Assembly (NCBI GenBank): GCA_902489945.1
Contig: CABUBZ010000004.1
Coordinates: 1 to 56,797 of the forward strand
Length of the DNA stretch: 56,797 bases
Source: an uncultured Collinsella sp.
GTDB lineage: Bacteria > Actinomycetota > Coriobacteriia > Coriobacteriales > Coriobacteriaceae
Direction: 5' to 3'
Shown here: piece after piece, positions 1 through 7,568 of the stretch
Layout of the letters: every line of letters begins with the position of its first letter
Position numbering within the stretch: position 1 is the first letter of the stretch
Made by a program: the position numbers and the translations under genes
The notes under the pieces: generated by a model
Told to the model about the DNA's origin: nothing
The model's database searches: none
What the model saw: only the letters and a program-made list of their open reading frames with translations

Positions 1-61
1 ATTTCCGGCGCGGCCCGCTTGGGATCGCGCTTAGATTCACAAGGTTGCGGCAGTCGGTGCC

Positions 62-1039
62 CTACTTTGCGTCGTAGGCTTCGGCATCCCACCAGTCGAG
101 CTGGGCGATGTTGTCGCGGATGTGCTGGCAACTCTTGTGGAAGCCCTCGAGCTCGTGCTCGGACAGGTCGAGTGTGTAGACCTCCTCGACGCCCTCGGCA
201 CCGATCACGCACGGCAGGGAGGTGAAGATGCCCTCCTCGCCATACTGGCCGGTCATGAGCGTGGAGGCGGAAAGCACGGCGTGCTCGTTGTGCAGCACGG
301 CGGCGCAGACGCGCGCGGCGGAGTTGGCGACGGCGTACTCGGTGCACTGCTTGCCCTGGTAGGTCACATAGCCGCCCTTGCGCGCGAGCTCCTCGACCTC
401 CATGTGGTCGAAGGCGTACTTGTCGGGGTTCTCGGCCTGAAGCTCAGTCAGGCTCTTGCCGGCGATGGTCGCGGCCTTAAAGGCGGCCAGCTGGCTAAAG
501 CCGTGCTCGCCGATCATGTAGACGTCGATGGACTTGGGGCTCACGCCGACCTTCTTGGAGATCTCGGTGCGCAAGCGTGCGGAATCCAGACCGCAGCCCG
601 AGCCGATGATCTTCTTGGGATCGTAGCCGGTCAGGTGCCACAGCTCGGTGCACACGACGTCGCAGGGGTTGGAGATGCTCACGAAGATGCCGTCGAAGCC
701 GGCGTCGACGATGCGCTTGGCAAAGGTGCGGGCGGCGTCGGTGGTAAAGAACAGCTCACCGTCGCGGTTACCGGCGGCCAGTGCGACCTTACCGGCGGCG
801 TTGACGATGACGTCGCAGCAGGCCAGCTCCTCGTAGTGGTCGTAGCAGTTGACGATCTTGGTGTTATACGGGACAAACGAAAGGGAGTCGCGCAGGTCCT
901 GGACCTCGGACGTCACCTTGGCCTCGTTGATATCGCACAGGTACAGCTCATCGGCAATGCCCTGCATAAGCAGGCTGTTGGCGACATGTGCTCCTACGTG
1001 GCCCTGGCCGACCACACCGATCTTACGCGTCTGGTACAT
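62..1039 (-). CDS. L-2-hydroxyacid (lactate / 2-hydroxyisocaproate type) dehydrogenase
   Basis: NAD-dependent reductase of 2-oxoacids in the lactate/malate dehydrogenase family, cytosolic, 325 aa. The Rossmann motif GQGHVG is at residues 11-16 and Asp36 follows the second strand, which favours NAD. The Asp152/Arg156 pair lies in LDSARLR and the catalytic His179 in IGEHGFSQ. The mobile substrate loop (about 83-95) lacks the LDH sequence KPGETR. It reads GKVALAAGNRDGE, which by memory resembles the loop of lactobacillar L-2-hydroxyisocaproate dehydrogenase. The substrate may therefore be a branched 2-oxoacid rather than pyruvate. The ATG at 1039 is preferred over an upstream in-frame ATG at 1078 because AAAGGA lies 9 bases before it. 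It is divergent from metA. The family is sure, the substrate is not. Confidence 0.88.
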   Translation of the reverse strand: MYQTRKIGVVGQGHVGAHVANSLLMQGIADELYLCDINEAKVTSEVQDLRDSLSFVPYNTKIVNCYDHYEELACCDVIVNAAGKVALAAGNRDGELFFTTDAARTFAKRIVDAGFDGIFVSISNPCDVVCTELWHLTGYDPKKIIGSGCGLDSARLRTEISKKVGVSPKSIDVYMIGEHGFSQLAAFKAATIAGKSLTELQAENPDKYAFDHMEVEELARKGGYVTYQGKQCTEYAVANSAARVCAAVLHNEHAVLSASTLMTGQYGEEGIFTSLPCVIGAEGVEEVYTLDLSEHELEGFHKSCQHIRDNIAQLDWWDAEAYDAK

Positions 1040-1250
1040 ATGAGTATCCTTTCGGCCGAGTTTTTCGCGTTGAAACATTGTAGCGTCCTGCCGTTACTTT
1101 GCTAGGCTAAAGTGCAGCAGTTTTTAGAGACATGCCTTAATTTCTACTTTTGGGGCGTTTTGGGCCGTTGGCGGCATCGCTGGGCGATGTGCTCGCGCGA
1201 ATGGGGCCGCTCGTTGTACCATAACTGCAACTGACTCGTAAGGAGCATCC

Positions 1251-2177
1251 ATGCCCATTCGCATTCCAGACGCCCTCCCTGCCGCCGCGCAGCTCGAGAG
1301 CGAGAACATCTTTGTCATGACCGAGTACCGCGCGCTGCACCAGGACATCCGTCCGCTGCGCGTACTCATCCTCAACCTCATGCCCACCAAGATTGCCACC
1401 GAGACGCAGATCATGCGCAAGCTCTCCAACACGCCGCTACAGGTGGAGGTGGACCTGCTGCGCACCAAAACGCACGAGGCCACGCACGTGAGCGCCGGCC
1501 ACCTGGAGACGTTCTACCGCACGTTCGACGACATCCGCGACATCCACTACGACGGCCTGATTATCACGGGCGCGCCGGTGGAGCAGATGCCGTTCGAAGA
1601 GGTCGACTACTGGCCCGAGCTCTGCCAGATCATGGACTGGTCCACCACGCACGTGCACTCTACGCTGCACATTTGCTGGGGCGCGCAGGCTGGCCTGTAC
1701 CATCATTACGGTATCCAGAAGTACGACCTGCCGGCCAAGGCAAGTGGCGTGTTCGAGCATTATCTGGTGAAGCCGCAAAGCCCGCTGGTCCGCGGCTTCG
1801 ATGACCGCTTCTATGCCGTACATTCGCGCAACACCGACGTGCGCCGCGAGGATGTGGAGGCCGAGCCGCAGCTTGAGGTCGTGGCCGTGTCCGACGAGGT
1901 GGGCCTGTACATCGTCAAGTCGACCGACAGCCGTCGCTTCTTTGTATTTGGCCACCCCGAGTACGATACCGACACGTTGCGCCTGGAGTACGAGCGCGAC
2001 GTGAAGCGCGGGCTCAACCCTCAGGTGCCGGCGCACTACTTCCCGGGTGACGACCCCGCCGCCGAGCCGCGCAACGTCTGGCGCAGCCAGGCTCAGCTGT
2101 TCTACACCAACTGGCTCAACTACTACGTCTACCAGACCACGCCCTACGACCTGGCCCGCGCCGGCGAGGAGCATTAG
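1251..2177 (+). CDS. metA: Homoserine O-acetyltransferase (MetA family)
   Basis: Activates the homoserine hydroxyl by acylation, an early step of methionine synthesis. Length 308 aa, normal for MetA. The nucleophile Cys142 sits in ICWGAQ, and His235 and Glu237 in FGHPEYD complete the catalytic set. Residue 111 is Glu (TGAPVEQMPF). In this family Glu111 goes with acetyl-CoA use and Gly111 with succinyl-CoA use, so an acetyltransferase is predicted although the fold is that usually named homoserine succinyltransferase. AAGGAG lies about 6 bases before the ATG. I looked for a SAM riboswitch or T-box in the 200-base leader and saw none. Monocistronic and convergent with the cyclo-ligase gene. Confidence 0.95.
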   Translation: MPIRIPDALPAAAQLESENIFVMTEYRALHQDIRPLRVLILNLMPTKIATETQIMRKLSNTPLQVEVDLLRTKTHEATHVSAGHLETFYRTFDDIRDIHYDGLIITGAPVEQMPFEEVDYWPELCQIMDWSTTHVHSTLHICWGAQAGLYHHYGIQKYDLPAKASGVFEHYLVKPQSPLVRGFDDRFYAVHSRNTDVRREDVEAEPQLEVVAVSDEVGLYIVKSTDSRRFFVFGHPEYDTDTLRLEYERDVKRGLNPQVPAHYFPGDDPAAEPRNVWRSQAQLFYTNWLNYYVYQTTPYDLARAGEEH

Positions 2178-2219
2178 GCTGCGATGGTACTGCTATAGCC
2201 GTGGCTGATGTGGCGGCGG

Positions 2220-2816
2220 TTAGGCGCTGATGATGTTGGGCAGCGGCAGGTCGTGGGCATCGGTGGGGATGTGGTCGACGCGCTGTTCGTCAAAGGCGAT
2301 GCCGATGATTTGGCATGCGGGCGAGAGCATGGGCAGGTAGCGGTCATAGCAGCCGCCGCCGTAGCCCAGGCGCGCGCCGGCGCGGTCGAAGGCTACGAGT
2401 GGCACGACGACCATGTCGAGAGCTTCGGCAGGCACGATAGGGAAGCGGTCGCTGTCGATGTCCACGGCCGCGAAGGTCCGCGTGGGGTGGGCGATAAACG
2501 GTGCCGCGGATGCATCGTCGGCGGCAACTGCCCGCATACACATGCGCTGGCCACAAGCTGCGGCGTCTGTTGCCGAGAGCATGCACGGATAGGCCACGCA
2601 CCAGCCACGTTTGGCGGCAGCTGCGGCAAACGCGGCTGGGTTGACATCGGAACCCATCGCGGCATAGACGGCAACGGTGTGCGGTGCCGCGGGATCCGAG
2701 CGACCCAGTCGCTCAACCAGCCGCGCACAGATAACGGCAGACTTCGCCGCCCGCACATCCAAATCAAGAGCGTCACGTCGGGCAATCACCGCCCGTCGCA
2801 ACTCAGCCTTGTCCAT
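2220..2816 (-). CDS. 5-formyltetrahydrofolate cyclo-ligase
   Basis: ATP-dependent conversion of 5-formyl-THF to 5,10-methenyl-THF, which returns a storage folate to one-carbon metabolism. Length 198 aa, typical. The N-terminal basic stretch (KAELRRAVIARRDAL) and the C-terminal signature RLGYGGGCYDRYL (about residues 148-160) are those of the family. Start at ATG 2816 because GAGGAGG lies 7 bases upstream; an ATG at 2843 has no such site. A repeat and a hairpin lie directly upstream, between this gene and hicB. Confidence 0.93.
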   Translation of the reverse strand: MDKAELRRAVIARRDALDLDVRAAKSAVICARLVERLGRSDPAAPHTVAVYAAMGSDVNPAAFAAAAAKRGWCVAYPCMLSATDAAACGQRMCMRAVAADDASAAPFIAHPTRTFAAVDIDSDRFPIVPAEALDMVVVPLVAFDRAGARLGYGGGCYDRYLPMLSPACQIIGIAFDEQRVDHIPTDAHDLPLPNIISA

Positions 2817-2833
2817 CCCAACCTCCTCTAGCA

Positions 2834-2884
2834 AACCTGCCAAAAAGGGACAGGTTTATTTTGGCAGGTTTTATCTGGGCAAAC
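2834..2884. repeat. 51-nt dispersed repeat, copy 1
   Basis: A 51-base sequence starting AACCTGCCAAAAAGGGAC and ending TTTTATCTGGGCAAAC. It recurs in opposite orientation at 54376-54426 with 4 differences. In both places a strong hairpin follows directly, so repeat and hairpin may move or act as a unit. No coding capacity. Confidence 0.7.
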
Positions 2885-2888
2885 AGCG

Positions 2889-2931
2889 AAAACCACCACG
2901 AAGGGAACACAGGCACCCTCGTAGTGGTTTT
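2889..2931. repeat. REP-like hairpin with GGGAACACAGGCACC core
   Basis: Imperfect inverted repeat, AAAACCACCACGAAGGG against CCCTCGTAGTGGTTTT, with a loop of about ten bases. The T-run at the right arm could also make it a weak terminator. A related hairpin with GGGGACAGGCACC in the same place lies at 3635-3669, so this is a small dispersed family rather than only a terminator. Confidence 0.6.
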
Positions 2932-2949
2932 GATGGCGACTCGTCTCTA

Positions 2950-3279
2950 TTACAACGCCGCGGCGATTGCTTCGGCCACAAATTTGTTAAGCGATTCACC
3001 CTTCTTTGCCGCCGCCAGTGCTGCCTGCTTGTGAAGCTCGGAGCCTGTTCTCACATTGAATGAGCCCTTAAAAGCCCGCTCTGGTTCCTTGCCCTTTTCG
3101 GCACAAAACTCAAGGTAATCGTCGACGGCGTCGTGGAAGCATCGCTCCACTTCTTCAACCGTGGAGCCTTCAAATACAATTGCGTCCCTAATGCCGGCGA
3201 CCATACCTGTCAGCACGTGCTGTTCGGCATCGAACTCGACCGGGGCGAAATAACCCTTGTAAGCCAAAACGTTACTCAT
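2950..3279 (-). CDS. hicB: HicB-family antitoxin
   Basis: Antitoxin of a type II HicAB pair, 109 aa. The N-terminal half has the partially degraded RNase H-like HicB fold (YKGYFAPVEFDAEQHVLTG, then a region around residues 35-60 with EVERCFHDAVDDYLEFC). The C-terminal part (AFKGSFNVRTGSELHKQAAL) is a ribbon-helix-helix DNA-binding domain, so it should repress its own operon. The ATG at 3279 has GGAGG 5 bases upstream and overlaps the end of hicA by 8 bases, which implies translational coupling. An in-frame ATG at 3294 has no ribosome binding site. Confidence 0.88.
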   Translation of the reverse strand: MSNVLAYKGYFAPVEFDAEQHVLTGMVAGIRDAIVFEGSTVEEVERCFHDAVDDYLEFCAEKGKEPERAFKGSFNVRTGSELHKQAALAAAKKGESLNKFVAEAIAAAL

Positions 3280-3535
3280 GGCTGCCTCCGACATCTTGTA
3301 GAAATCGAACGATGTTTCGGATGGTTCCCGCCGTCAATTCGTCAGATGGATGGGGTGCGTGCATCACGAACATTCTGCCGTCCGATGGCCTGTAGAAGCG
3401 AATGCGCGATCCGGATGTCCTGCCTTTGTTGTCCATTTCAAAGCCATATGAAGCCATAACTTTAAGAAAGTCAGCAAATCTATACGTTGAAGGACGGCTA
3501 AGCAGCTGGGCGATGAGTTTGTCGATCCGAGTCAT
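3272..3535 (-). CDS. hicA: HicA-family mRNA interferase toxin
   Basis: Toxin of the HicAB pair, 87 aa, a small double-stranded-RNA-binding-like protein that cleaves mRNA. TSGSRIRFYRP (about 40-50) and MHAPHPSDEL (58-67) match the HicA core. The usual Gly-Ser-His is Gly-Ser-Arg here, with His59 and His62 in the second motif, as in a common HicA subgroup. GAGGCAGG lies just before the ATG. First gene of the operon, read from the palindromic promoter at 3550-3587. Confidence 0.85.
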   Translation of the reverse strand: MTRIDKLIAQLLSRPSTYRFADFLKVMASYGFEMDNKGRTSGSRIRFYRPSDGRMFVMHAPHPSDELTAGTIRNIVRFLQDVGGSHE

Positions 3536-3549
3536 CCTGCCTCACATCC

Positions 3550-3587
3550 TGCAACTATATTATAGTTGCAATTTAAGTCCGATGCAA
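3550..3587 (-). promoter_or_regulatory. hicAB promoter with palindromic operator
   Basis: A perfect 10-bp palindrome (TGCAACTATA, one central base, TATAGTTGCA; 3550-3570) encloses a consensus -10 box TATAAT on the minus strand (3559-3564). TTGCAT lies 17 bases upstream as -35. An RHH antitoxin typically binds such a palindrome, so this is the likely HicB/HicAB autoregulatory site. Confidence 0.7.
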
Positions 3588-3634
3588 ACACTCATAATAT
3601 AGAACATGTGTACGTATAGAACAAGCGTTCGAAT

Positions 3635-3671
3635 CACCACTGAGAAAGGGGACAGGCACCTTTGTGGTGGT
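3635..3671. repeat. REP-like hairpin with GGGGACAGGCACC core
   Basis: Stem CACCAC/GTGGTG and AAAGG/CCTTT around GGGGACAGGCA. It shares order and core with the hairpin at 2889-2931, and GGGGAC also starts the core of the inverted repeat at 17668-17729. No gene overlaps it. Confidence 0.6.
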
Positions 3672-3698
3672 CTGTGCTGTGATGGGCGTCTGCGGCGG

Positions 3699-3839
3699 TT
3701 TGTCTCGATCTGTAACAGTAACTCTGCAAAATCTGACCTAGATGTTACAGATCGAGACAAAGGGCCGGCATCATCCGAAAACGTCTCGATTTGTAACATC
3801 TGGATCCAATATTACCGCCTAGATGTTACAGATCGAGAC
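3699..3839. repeat. Twin long hairpins (TTTGTCTCGATCTGTAACA family)
   Basis: Two head-to-tail hairpin units fill the space between the hicAB promoter and the M16 protease gene. Unit 1 has perfect 19-bp arms at 3699-3717 and 3743-3761 with a 25-base loop. Unit 2 has 19-base arms at 3783-3801 and 3821-3839 with one mismatch. Right arms of both units are the same (TGTTACAGATCGAGAC). An 88-codon frame across 3606-3872 only translates the repeats (LDVTDRDK twice) and is not a gene. Likely a non-autonomous repeat of REP/BIME type. Confidence 0.75.
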
Positions 3840-3908
3840 AAACCGGCAGACTGCGGCAAAAGAAAAAGGTAGATTTTCAGGCATGTCCCAAAAATCTACC
3901 TTTGTGCG

Positions 3909-6900
3909 TTAGCCCAGCAGGTCGATGACGTTAAAGCCGGCGTTGCTCTTGGCGATGACGTCTCGGCCGCCAAAGACACAGGTGGGTGAGACGGCTGCGA
4001 TGCGCGTCACGTCGGCGCCGAGCGAGCGCAGCTCACCGGGCGTGGCGGCGAGCATCTGGGCGCGACGCTCCTCGCGCGCATGCGGATCGAGCCCGGCCAG
4101 GTAGGTCGTGTTGCGGCGCTTGGTGAGTGCGTACGGCTTCACCGGCGCGTCCATGCCGCTCACACAGCTCACGATAAAGCCCTCAAAGGCGGCCTCGTCG
4201 GGCTCAAAGCTGCTAAGCCATGCACCCGCGCGCTCCACGCGCTCAATCGAGGGGTCGATTGCCGGGTCGCGGTAGGTGTAGAACGCCGCCTGACGCTCGC
4301 CGGCTGCGCGGAATCCGCAGCCGTACGCGCCGCCCTTCACGCGGATCTCGTTCCACAGGTAGTCGTAGGAGAGTGCGTTGGCGGCAACCGCCCAGGCGCC
4401 CGTCACGTCAATGCCCAGGCGACGCGGGTCGCACGCGCTTGCCGCAAAGCAGATGTCGCTGGGGATGACAAAAGCCTCGTGGCGGTCGCGCGGCGTTGGC
4501 ACCACGAGCGCGTCGCGGCCGGCATCGGTGCCGTCGCCAGCGCCCAGCCCCAGGTTACCCGCGGCGGCCCAGTATGCGTCAAAGTCCTCGTCGCTGCCGG
4601 TAAAGCTCGCCATGCAGCCATCGGCCACAAAGATGCGCTCCGCCAGCTCGGCAAGCTTGGTACGCAGCCCGTCCACGCGCTCGTCAAAGTGCTCGAGCAG
4701 ATCGCGCAAGAACAGGTAGAAGTCTACGCCCGAGAGCTGCTCGCGCACCACGGCCGAAGGCGAGCTGTAGCTCATCGCGCGGCCGAGTGCCGCCGAGTGG
4801 CCGTTGTTGATAAAGCCCTGCTCAAGCCCAATGCGAATCTGCGTGAGCACGTCGCGCACTCGGCCGGCGTCGGCATCGAGCAAAAGCGTGCTCGACCATA
4901 CCTCGCGCGGCAGACTCGCCAGCGCATCGATCTTCTCGGACAGGGTGCCGGCGCTCACCAGCAGGTAGGGGCGCACGCCGTCCACTTCGGGCTGCGTCAT
5001 GACTTCGGTCGTAAAGCTCAAAAAGCCGAGCTTGCCAGCGAGCAAGTTGTCGAGTTCCTCGGCCGAGTGCTCGCGCGTGGGCAGCTGCTTAAGCAGGCGG
5101 CAGAGCAGTGTCACATAGGGCAGGTCCTCAAACGCGACGCAGCTCAGGTCGAAATACTGCATGGCGTAGGCCAGACGGTTGGTGGGGATGCCGTGGCGCA
5201 GGCAGGGGATGGGCGCGGTCGTGTCCACGACCAGCGGCGGCTCGGGGCGCGCCTCGCCAATGTCGGACACGCGCAGGCGCGGCAGTGTGGCCTTGGCCTC
5301 GGGTGTGTCCTCGGCCTCCTGCGCGGCACGCAGCGCGGCCGTGCGCTCGACCACGTCGGCCAGCTCGGCATCGGTCATGGCATCGCGCTTGGCTGCCAGC
5401 TCGGCGGCCTCGGCACCCTCCGCGCCCTCGGCGGCGTCCACCGGCACCAGCTCGACCAGTGCCATGTGGTCGTTTTCCAGCACCAGCTCGCGCAGCAGGT
5501 CCTCAAAATAGCTGCCGTCCAGCTCGCTACGCAGCTCCTCGTACACCGGGCCGTACTTGAGCGCCAGCGTCGCGGCGTCGTCATCGTAGAGCCATGTGCT
5601 CAGCGCGTCGCACGCAATGGCCACGCCGTCGGCGATACCGTAGTCGCGCTGGCGCAGGTCGTATTCGTTGCTGCTGATGATGGCTTCCAGGCGCTCGCGC
5701 GGAACGCCATGCTCGCATAGGTCGCGGCAGGCGTCCTGGAACACGCGGCGCAGCTCACGCGCCACGCCGGGCTGTGCGTTTTGCAGCATGATGAGCTCGT
5801 AGGGCTGCAGGCTCTCGGCCGCGGTGTAGCTCACCACGTTGCCGCCCAGGCCGGCGGCCAGAATGGCCTTCTTAACCGGCGCTTCGTTGGAGCCCAGCAG
5901 TGCCTCAAACAGGATATCCGCCGCGATCGTGCGCTTGCGGTCGAGCGCGCTGCCCAGCACAAGGCCCAGGCCAACCAGAGCGTTCTCGGGCGTGGTGGCC
6001 ATCTCGACGCGCTTGTACTCGCAGGTCACGGGTGCCTGCACGCCCAGCGGATTGGGCGCCAGCGTGGACGGGTCCTCGCCGGCGGCGACGGCAGCGTCCA
6101 TGCGGCGGCTCGCAGCACTCGGCTGCGACAGATAGCGCTCGTCCAAAAACGCCAGCGCGCGGTCCACGTCCAGGTCGCCGTAGAGCGTGATGTAAGAGTT
6201 GGAGGGGTTGTAGTGGCGCGCGTGCGTGTCCAGGAACTGCTCGTAGGTGAGCGCGGGGATCGCGCGCGGGTCGCCACCGCTCTCGTGTGCATAGGCGGTG
6301 TCGGGGTAGAGCGCGGCGTTGACGGCGTCGTCCAGCACGCTCATGGGGTCGGACAGCGCACCCTTCATCTCGTTGAACACCACACCGTTATAGCGCAGCG
6401 TGCCCTCGCGCAGGCTCGCGGAGCTGCTGTCGCCCTCGGCGTCCTCCGGCAGGTCCAGCTCGTAGTGCCAGCCCTCCTGCTCAAAAATGGTGGGCTTGGT
6501 ATAGATGGCCGGGTTGAACACCGCGTCCAGATACACGTCCATCAGGTTGTACAGATCCTGCTCGTTGGTGGTGGCAACGGGGTAGATGGTCTTGTCGGGG
6601 TAGGTCATGGCGTTGAGGAACGTCTGCATGGAGCTCTTGATCAGGTCGACAAACGGCTCCTTGACGGGGAACTTGGCCGACCCGCACAGTACCGAGTGCT
6701 CAAGAATATGGAACACGCCGGTAGAATCGGCCGGCGGCGTCTTAAAGCCAATGGCAAAGGCCTTGTTTTCGTCGTCGCACGCCAGGTACAGCAGGCGAGC
6801 GCCCGAGGCGGTGTGGCGCAGCACGTAGGCGTCCGAGTCGAGCTCGGGCACGGTCTCGCGGCGCTCGACGGCAAAGCCGTGGCAGGTGGTGCCGGGCACC

Positions 6901-6947
6901 AGCAGCGCGGCGGCAGCGGCGCGCGGGTCGGTTGAGGTGGTGGGCAT
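3909..6947 (-). CDS. M16C zinc metalloprotease, presequence-protease-like
   Basis: Large insulinase-family peptidase that degrades short peptides inside a clam-shell chamber; 1012 aa, the length of PreP/CymI-type M16C enzymes with both halves in one chain. The inverted zinc motif H80-I-L-E83-H84 (TGVFHILEHSVLCGS) is intact, and the following helix with NAMTYPDKTIYPV and NEQDLYNLMDVYLDAVFNP provides the distal Glu region. The C-terminal half (from about residue 560) is the non-catalytic partner and ends near SPTCVFGGRD. No signal peptide is seen, so it should be cytosolic. Start at ATG 6947 with AAAGGAG 7 bases upstream; the frame runs open to 7205 but without a ribosome site. Monocistronic. 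Confidence 0.92.
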   Translation of the reverse strand: MPTTSTDPRAAAAALLVPGTTCHGFAVERRETVPELDSDAYVLRHTASGARLLYLACDDENKAFAIGFKTPPADSTGVFHILEHSVLCGSAKFPVKEPFVDLIKSSMQTFLNAMTYPDKTIYPVATTNEQDLYNLMDVYLDAVFNPAIYTKPTIFEQEGWHYELDLPEDAEGDSSSASLREGTLRYNGVVFNEMKGALSDPMSVLDDAVNAALYPDTAYAHESGGDPRAIPALTYEQFLDTHARHYNPSNSYITLYGDLDVDRALAFLDERYLSQPSAASRRMDAAVAAGEDPSTLAPNPLGVQAPVTCEYKRVEMATTPENALVGLGLVLGSALDRKRTIAADILFEALLGSNEAPVKKAILAAGLGGNVVSYTAAESLQPYELIMLQNAQPGVARELRRVFQDACRDLCEHGVPRERLEAIISSNEYDLRQRDYGIADGVAIACDALSTWLYDDDAATLALKYGPVYEELRSELDGSYFEDLLRELVLENDHMALVELVPVDAAEGAEGAEAAELAAKRDAMTDAELADVVERTAALRAAQEAEDTPEAKATLPRLRVSDIGEARPEPPLVVDTTAPIPCLRHGIPTNRLAYAMQYFDLSCVAFEDLPYVTLLCRLLKQLPTREHSAEELDNLLAGKLGFLSFTTEVMTQPEVDGVRPYLLVSAGTLSEKIDALASLPREVWSSTLLLDADAGRVRDVLTQIRIGLEQGFINNGHSAALGRAMSYSSPSAVVREQLSGVDFYLFLRDLLEHFDERVDGLRTKLAELAERIFVADGCMASFTGSDEDFDAYWAAAGNLGLGAGDGTDAGRDALVVPTPRDRHEAFVIPSDICFAASACDPRRLGIDVTGAWAVAANALSYDYLWNEIRVKGGAYGCGFRAAGERQAAFYTYRDPAIDPSIERVERAGAWLSSFEPDEAAFEGFIVSCVSGMDAPVKPYALTKRRNTTYLAGLDPHAREERRAQMLAATPGELRSLGADVTRIAAVSPTCVFGGRDVIAKSNAGFNVIDLLG

Positions 6948-7109
6948 ATGCAGTCTCCTTTGACGCCCCAGCGGGGGCGAATCGAGTCGAATCCTCGAGA
7001 GTATACCCATATGGGGCCACGGCTCTGCAACGAACTGGAGACGATGCTGGCGGATTGGGCAAAGGCCCCGCGTGCCCGCTGCATGAGCATGGATAATTGG
7101 ACACTCGCC

Positions 7110-7261
7110 AAACGAGAGTGGATGTTCGGACGGACGAGCGAGGATTTCCGGATACCTATCGAACGAGAATGGATATTTGGACGGAATCTGCCGCAAAAGC
7201 CCCAAAAACCGTCCGAATATCCACTCTCGATATCCGACCGTCCGAAAATCCTCGCTCGTCC
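7110..7261. repeat. Cluster of direct and inverted repeats upstream of the M16 gene
   Basis: 7113-7133 is the inverted complement of 7209-7229 (20 of 21 bases), and 7132-7152 that of 7241-7261 (20 of 21). A third, direct copy of the ACGAGAGTGGATGTTCGGACGGA unit, more diverged, is at about 7162-7185. The region can form a long cruciform. It lies in the 620-base gap between the protease and the AlbA_2 gene. No open frame of note. Confidence 0.7.
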
Positions 7262-7271
7262 ATCACTCGCG

Positions 7272-7516
7272 TATCTCTCGTCTCTCATTCGTCTCTAATA
7301 TGAGAGATGACAGGAAGATGAGAGAAAAATATGAGAGATAACTGAGCAGCAAAGAGACAGGCAATCATGGTATTGTCTCAATACCGATTGTTCTACCAGC
7401 AAAAATATGTATAAATGAAGCAAATGGTAGACATTCCATCTCTATCTATCTCTTATCTCTAAGCCGAGAGATAGAGAGATAGATGAGAGATAATTACGAG
7501 AGATAACTGAGAGACG
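7272..7516. promoter_or_regulatory. Iteron-like GAGAGATA array before the AlbA_2 gene
   Basis: The octamer GAGAGATA occurs at 7333, 7466, 7474, 7485 and 7498, with near copies at 7303 and 7509 and inverted copies (TATCTCT) at about 7272 and 7441-7460. The longer unit GAGAGATAACTGAG is present twice (7333 and 7498). The array is A+T-rich and ends about 50 bases before the start codon of a DNA-binding-type regulator. It could be its operator, but this is inference. Confidence 0.55.
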
Positions 7517-7568
7517 AGGGAAATCTATCCGCGGCATTCTCCGCGGGACCGAGCGAAAGGACGTGCAG

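Noticed and set aside
1080..1250. SAM riboswitch or T-box before metA
   Set aside because: Neither the conserved core nor a terminator hairpin could be found.
3699..3839. Possible short CRISPR array
   Set aside because: Repeats alternate in orientation and spacers are unequal; there are only two units and no cas genes. No CRISPR array was seen anywhere in the window.
3606..3872. 88-codon frame with repeated LDVTDRDK
   Set aside because: It is only the translation of the twin hairpin repeats.
4080..5720. Long open frame on the plus strand opposite the M16 protease gene
   Set aside because: Antisense shadow in high-G+C DNA. It has no ribosome site or domain, and the opposite frame is a complete M16C protease.
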